Positions 14,157 through 16,381 of a stretch of DNA of 16,381 nucleotides are shown in pieces. Made by a program: the position numbers and the translations under genes. Within the stretch, counting starts at the first letter, position 1. Each line of letters starts with the position of its first letter. The DNA comes from Candidatus Aminicenantota bacterium (GTDB lineage: Bacteria > Acidobacteriota > Aminicenantia > Aminicenantales > Saccharicenantaceae). Where the stretch lies: contig JALHVH010000065.1 in NCBI GenBank assembly GCA_022867105.1, positions 1 to 16,381 on the forward strand, given 5' to 3'. The notes under the pieces are model-generated. The model worked only from the letters and a program-made list of their open reading frames with translations, made no database searches and was not told where the DNA came from.

Positions 14157-14950
14157 TTGCCGGCTCCGGAGAATTCCCTTGGCTTGCGGCCGCGGAGGCC
14201 GGGGCCCGGGGGTACGAGTGCGTCATCGCCGCGATCCGGGGGGAGGCCGAAGACCGTCTCCGGGACCGGGCCGGGATCATCGAATGGTTTGGGGCCGGGG
14301 AGATTTCCCGCCTTTCCGGGTTCCTCAAGGGTCACGGCGTCTCGTGCGTTCTCATAGCCGGAAAGGTCCGCCAGGAGGCCGCCTTCCGGACCTGGGGGCT
14401 GGACGACTCCGCTTCGTTTCTCCTGGGACGGGCCGGGGGGAAGAGCCCTGCCCGGCTGATCGCGGCCATGATCGAGTTCCTGGAAGGACAGGGCCTTCCG
14501 GTCCTGGACCCGACGCCCTTCCTGAACGCCTACTTCTGCTCTCCCGGGACGCTGACGAGGACGAAGCCGGACAGCCGCGTCCTCATGGATATCGAATACG
14601 GTCTCTCGATTGCCGGGGTGCTCGCCGACCTCGATGTCGGGCAGACCGTCGTTGTCAAGGACCGGGCGGTCATCGCGATCGAAGGCATCGAGGGAACGGA
14701 CCGGGCCATTATGCGGGGAGGTGAACTTGCGGGTCCCGGGACCGTGGTGATCAAGGCCGGCCGTTCCATGCAGGACCCCAGGATCGATCTCCCGGCCGTG
14801 GGTTTGGAGACGGTGCGGGCTCTCGTCGGGGCCGGGGCGGCAGCCTTGGCTTTCGAAGCGGAGAAGCTCCCGTTCTTCCAGAGGGAGGCCGCCGTCGATC
14901 TGGCGGAAAGAAGCGGGATCGTCATCGTCGCCAAGGAGAGACAGCCATGA
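14135..14950 (+). CDS. lpxI: UDP-2,3-diacylglucosamine pyrophosphatase LpxI
   Basis: Hydrolyses UDP-2,3-diacylglucosamine to lipid X and UMP, the fourth step of lipid A synthesis, in organisms that lack LpxH. The protein is 271 residues, the normal size of this family (formerly DUF1009). It opens with LGIIAGSGEFPWLAAAEAGARG (from residue 5), has LIAGKVRQ at 73-80 and the conserved AIEGIEGTDRAIMRGG at 181-196. The DPRIDLPAVG stretch at 214-223 holds Asp218, equivalent by context to the catalytic Asp of the Caulobacter enzyme. The ATG at 14135 lies within lpxA and is the first Met before the conserved start; upstream sequence in this frame is only lpxA shadow. It shares the ATGA with the next gene. 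Confidence 0.93.
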   Translation: MGERLGIIAGSGEFPWLAAAEAGARGYECVIAAIRGEAEDRLRDRAGIIEWFGAGEISRLSGFLKGHGVSCVLIAGKVRQEAAFRTWGLDDSASFLLGRAGGKSPARLIAAMIEFLEGQGLPVLDPTPFLNAYFCSPGTLTRTKPDSRVLMDIEYGLSIAGVLADLDVGQTVVVKDRAVIAIEGIEGTDRAIMRGGELAGPGTVVIKAGRSMQDPRIDLPAVGLETVRALVGAGAAALAFEAEKLPFFQREAAVDLAERSGIVIVAKERQP

Positions 14951-15861
14951 ACAAGGTCAGGATCGGGATCATCGGTGTCGGATACCTGGGGACCCAGCAC
15001 GCCCGGATCCTGTCCTACTTGGAGGAAGCGGAGCTCAAGGCGGTCGCGGACATCGACTTCCAGAAGGCCCTCCAGATCGGCAACCGCCACGGCGTCAGGT
15101 ACTTCCAGAACTATGAGGAGATGATCGACGACATCGACGCCGCCGTTGTGGCCACGGACACGTCGGCCCACTTCTCCGTCTCCATGAACCTTCTCAAACA
15201 GGGGAAGCACGTGCTCGTTGAGAAACCCATCACGGCGTCCGTCGAGCAGGGGGAACAGCTTGTGGAGATCGCCGCTAAGAACAACCTCATCTTCCAGGTT
15301 GGCCATCTCGAGCGCTTCAACCCTGCCGTGGAGGCTGTCGAGAACATGATCTCGGAGCCGAAGTTCATCGAGGTCCAGCGGCTGGGGTCGTTCTCGGCCC
15401 GCTCCCTTGACATCGATGTCGTCCTGGACCTCATGATCCACGACCTGGACATCATCCTGGCCCTGATCAAGGACGATGTCGTCGCCATCAAATCCTCGGG
15501 GATCCACGTCGTCTCCGAGAAGACCGACATCGCCAACGCCAGGCTGGAGTTCAAGTCCGGATGCGTGGCGACGCTCACGGCCAGCCGTGTCCACCAGGGC
15601 AAGGTCAGGAAGCTCCGGATCTTCGAACCGACCTCGTATTATTCCATCGACTACATCGACCAGGAAGTCAAGATCTTTCCGCTGGACGGCCGGCAGACGG
15701 ATATCAAGACCCTGAAGATCCAGAAGGAAGAGCCGCTCAAGAAAGAACTAAAGAACTTTCTGGACTGCATCGAGACCGGGAAGAACACCAAGGTCAGCGG
15801 CGCGGAAGGGCTCCGGGCCCTGCGCCTGGCCTACAGCGTCATCCGGGAAGCCGAGACGTGA
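14947..15861 (+). CDS. gnnA: Gfo/Idh/MocA-family oxidoreductase, candidate UDP-GlcNAc 3-dehydrogenase
   Basis: NAD(P)-dependent sugar dehydrogenase of 304 residues. An N-terminal Rossmann fold carries GVGYLG at 10-15 and the family signature EKP at 92-94. The C-terminal domain has GHLERFNPA (119-127), typical of the branch found beside lipid A genes, and His165 in DLMIHDLD, the usual catalytic His position. It starts in the last codons of lpxI (ATGA overlap) and so is almost certainly part of lipid A metabolism. GnnA oxidises the 3-OH of UDP-GlcNAc so that GnnB can aminate it, giving amide-linked acyl chains. No GnnB aminotransferase is in the window, so the symbol is a contextual guess; another sugar-nucleotide dehydrogenase is possible. 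The family is certain; the substrate is about even odds. Confidence 0.6.
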   Translation: MNKVRIGIIGVGYLGTQHARILSYLEEAELKAVADIDFQKALQIGNRHGVRYFQNYEEMIDDIDAAVVATDTSAHFSVSMNLLKQGKHVLVEKPITASVEQGEQLVEIAAKNNLIFQVGHLERFNPAVEAVENMISEPKFIEVQRLGSFSARSLDIDVVLDLMIHDLDIILALIKDDVVAIKSSGIHVVSEKTDIANARLEFKSGCVATLTASRVHQGKVRKLRIFEPTSYYSIDYIDQEVKIFPLDGRQTDIKTLKIQKEEPLKKELKNFLDCIETGKNTKVSGAEGLRALRLAYSVIREAET

Positions 15862-15874
15862 CCGGGCGGGCGGC

Positions 15875-16381
15875 TCACCGGACCGTCTTGATGAGCCGGC
15901 CCTTCGGGGGGACGGCCTCCTGCCCGAGGCCGTTCATCACGGCAAAGCTCGGCCACAGGTCCTTTTTCATCCCCGCTCTTCCGAAGATCTCCCGGAGGCT
16001 CTGCGCGCCGTCGGCCCTGACCAGCCTCAGGCGTTGCGGCTGCTTGTTCAGGCGGGCGGGATCCCTGAGTTCTTGGAAAGAGTCCACGATCCGGCCGAAT
16101 TCAGGCGCGCGGCGCCCGTAGTTGATCGCTTTGCTGAGCGCCGAGAAGGTGTAGATCCGCTCACCGTTCCGGATGAACGAGAATTGGACGCGCAGGGTCT
16201 CCTTCTCGGGCTTCACGACGTCGAAGACCTGGCGGACGCAGGAAAGGCCATGGATGTTCATGCTTTGCTCGTTCACGAACTGTCCGCCGTCGAGGGACGC
16301 AGACTTTTTTTTCGCGTAGGCGGAAAGGCCATCCGGGCTCTTCTCGGCCTGGAGGACGACGGCCGCTTCATCGTCCGGGGA
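15875..16381 (-). CDS. M48-type metallopeptidase, C-terminal part only
   Basis: The last 168 codons of a gene whose start lies beyond the right edge; the frame stays open to 16381, so the GTG at 16276 is not the true start. The visible part resembles the C-terminal region of periplasmic M48 zinc metallopeptidases. It has FVNEQSMNIHGLSCVRQVFDV, then a stretch on gene-product use and stress (RIYTFSALSKAINYGRRAPEF), a DSFQELRDPARLNKQPQRLRLVRA block, and a LysM-like end with LREIFGRAG and the terminal GRLIKTV. The zinc-binding HExxH would be upstream and is not seen, so activity cannot be judged. It converges on the oxidoreductase gene with 13 bases between stops and no visible terminator. Confidence 0.65.
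   Translation of the reverse strand, partial: SPDDEAAVVLQAEKSPDGLSAYAKKKSASLDGGQFVNEQSMNIHGLSCVRQVFDVVKPEKETLRVQFSFIRNGERIYTFSALSKAINYGRRAPEFGRIVDSFQELRDPARLNKQPQRLRLVRADGAQSLREIFGRAGMKKDLWPSFAVMNGLGQEAVPPKGRLIKTVR

Noticed and set aside
14530..15594. 354-codon minus-strand frame across lpxI and the oxidoreductase
   Set aside because: Spans two conserved overlapping plus-strand genes and shows only shadow-like composition.
15862..15900. Possible terminator hairpin between the oxidoreductase and the M48-type gene (GTGA ... TCAC)
   Set aside because: Only a four-base stem, no T-run on either strand, and most of it lies in coding sequence.
1..16381. CRISPR array, insertion sequence, integrase, toxin-antitoxin or phage-defence system
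   Set aside because: No direct-repeat array, transposase-like protein, terminal inverted repeats or known defence domains were seen. Nearly all sequence is accounted for by core genes.

Overview
The window reads as an ordinary, densely packed core-genome segment of a GC-rich (roughly 60 % by eye) diderm bacterium that makes lipopolysaccharide. It holds BamA, a Skp-type chaperone, a Lol lipoprotein exporter and lipid A genes (lpxA, lpxI). LpxI stands where enterics use LpxH. The order lysS, lolC, lolD, bamA, skp and the LpxI-type lipid A branch suit Acidobacteriota (including Aminicenantes-like lineages) or Desulfobacterota, but nothing here fixes the phylum. I see no tRNA, rRNA, CRISPR array, insertion sequence or prophage, and no stretch over about 300 bases lacks a gene.

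Layout. Positions 1-197 (minus) are the start of a MacB-type ABC permease. A 159-base divergent gap follows. Then come a small outer-membrane beta-barrel gene and a pseudouridine synthase (357-1659, plus). Convergent with these, and only 2 bases away, is a large Lon-like protease gene (1662-4091, minus). A 150-base divergent control region (4092-4241) holds two predicted promoters and a perfect palindrome. It separates the protease from a plus-strand run that reaches 15861: a YghO-like acyltransferase, ribH, nusB, lysS, lolC, lolD, bamA, skp, fabZ, lpxA, lpxI and a Gfo/Idh/MocA oxidoreductase (possible gnnA). The window closes with the convergent 3' part of an M48-type metallopeptidase gene (minus).

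How the genes work together. From about 7.9 kb on, the plus-strand genes form an envelope-assembly series. LolC/LolD release lipoproteins from the inner membrane. Skp carries unfolded outer-membrane proteins, and BamA inserts them. FabZ supplies the fatty-acid cycle, whose 3-hydroxyacyl-ACP feeds LpxA, and LpxI later makes lipid X. The oxidoreductase may produce the 3-keto sugar nucleotide that leads to an amide-linked (GlcNAc3N) lipid A. Gene spacing from skp onward is extremely tight: 6-base gap, 14-base overlap, 22-base overlap, 4-base overlap.

Most unusual points: the Lon-like protease lacks the canonical Walker A lysine and Walker B Asp-Glu pair while keeping its Ser/Lys protease dyad; lpxD, lpxC and lpxB are absent from the lipid A cluster; and the divergent region contains a palindrome placed to act on two promoters. 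I did not find a convincing wholly new system.
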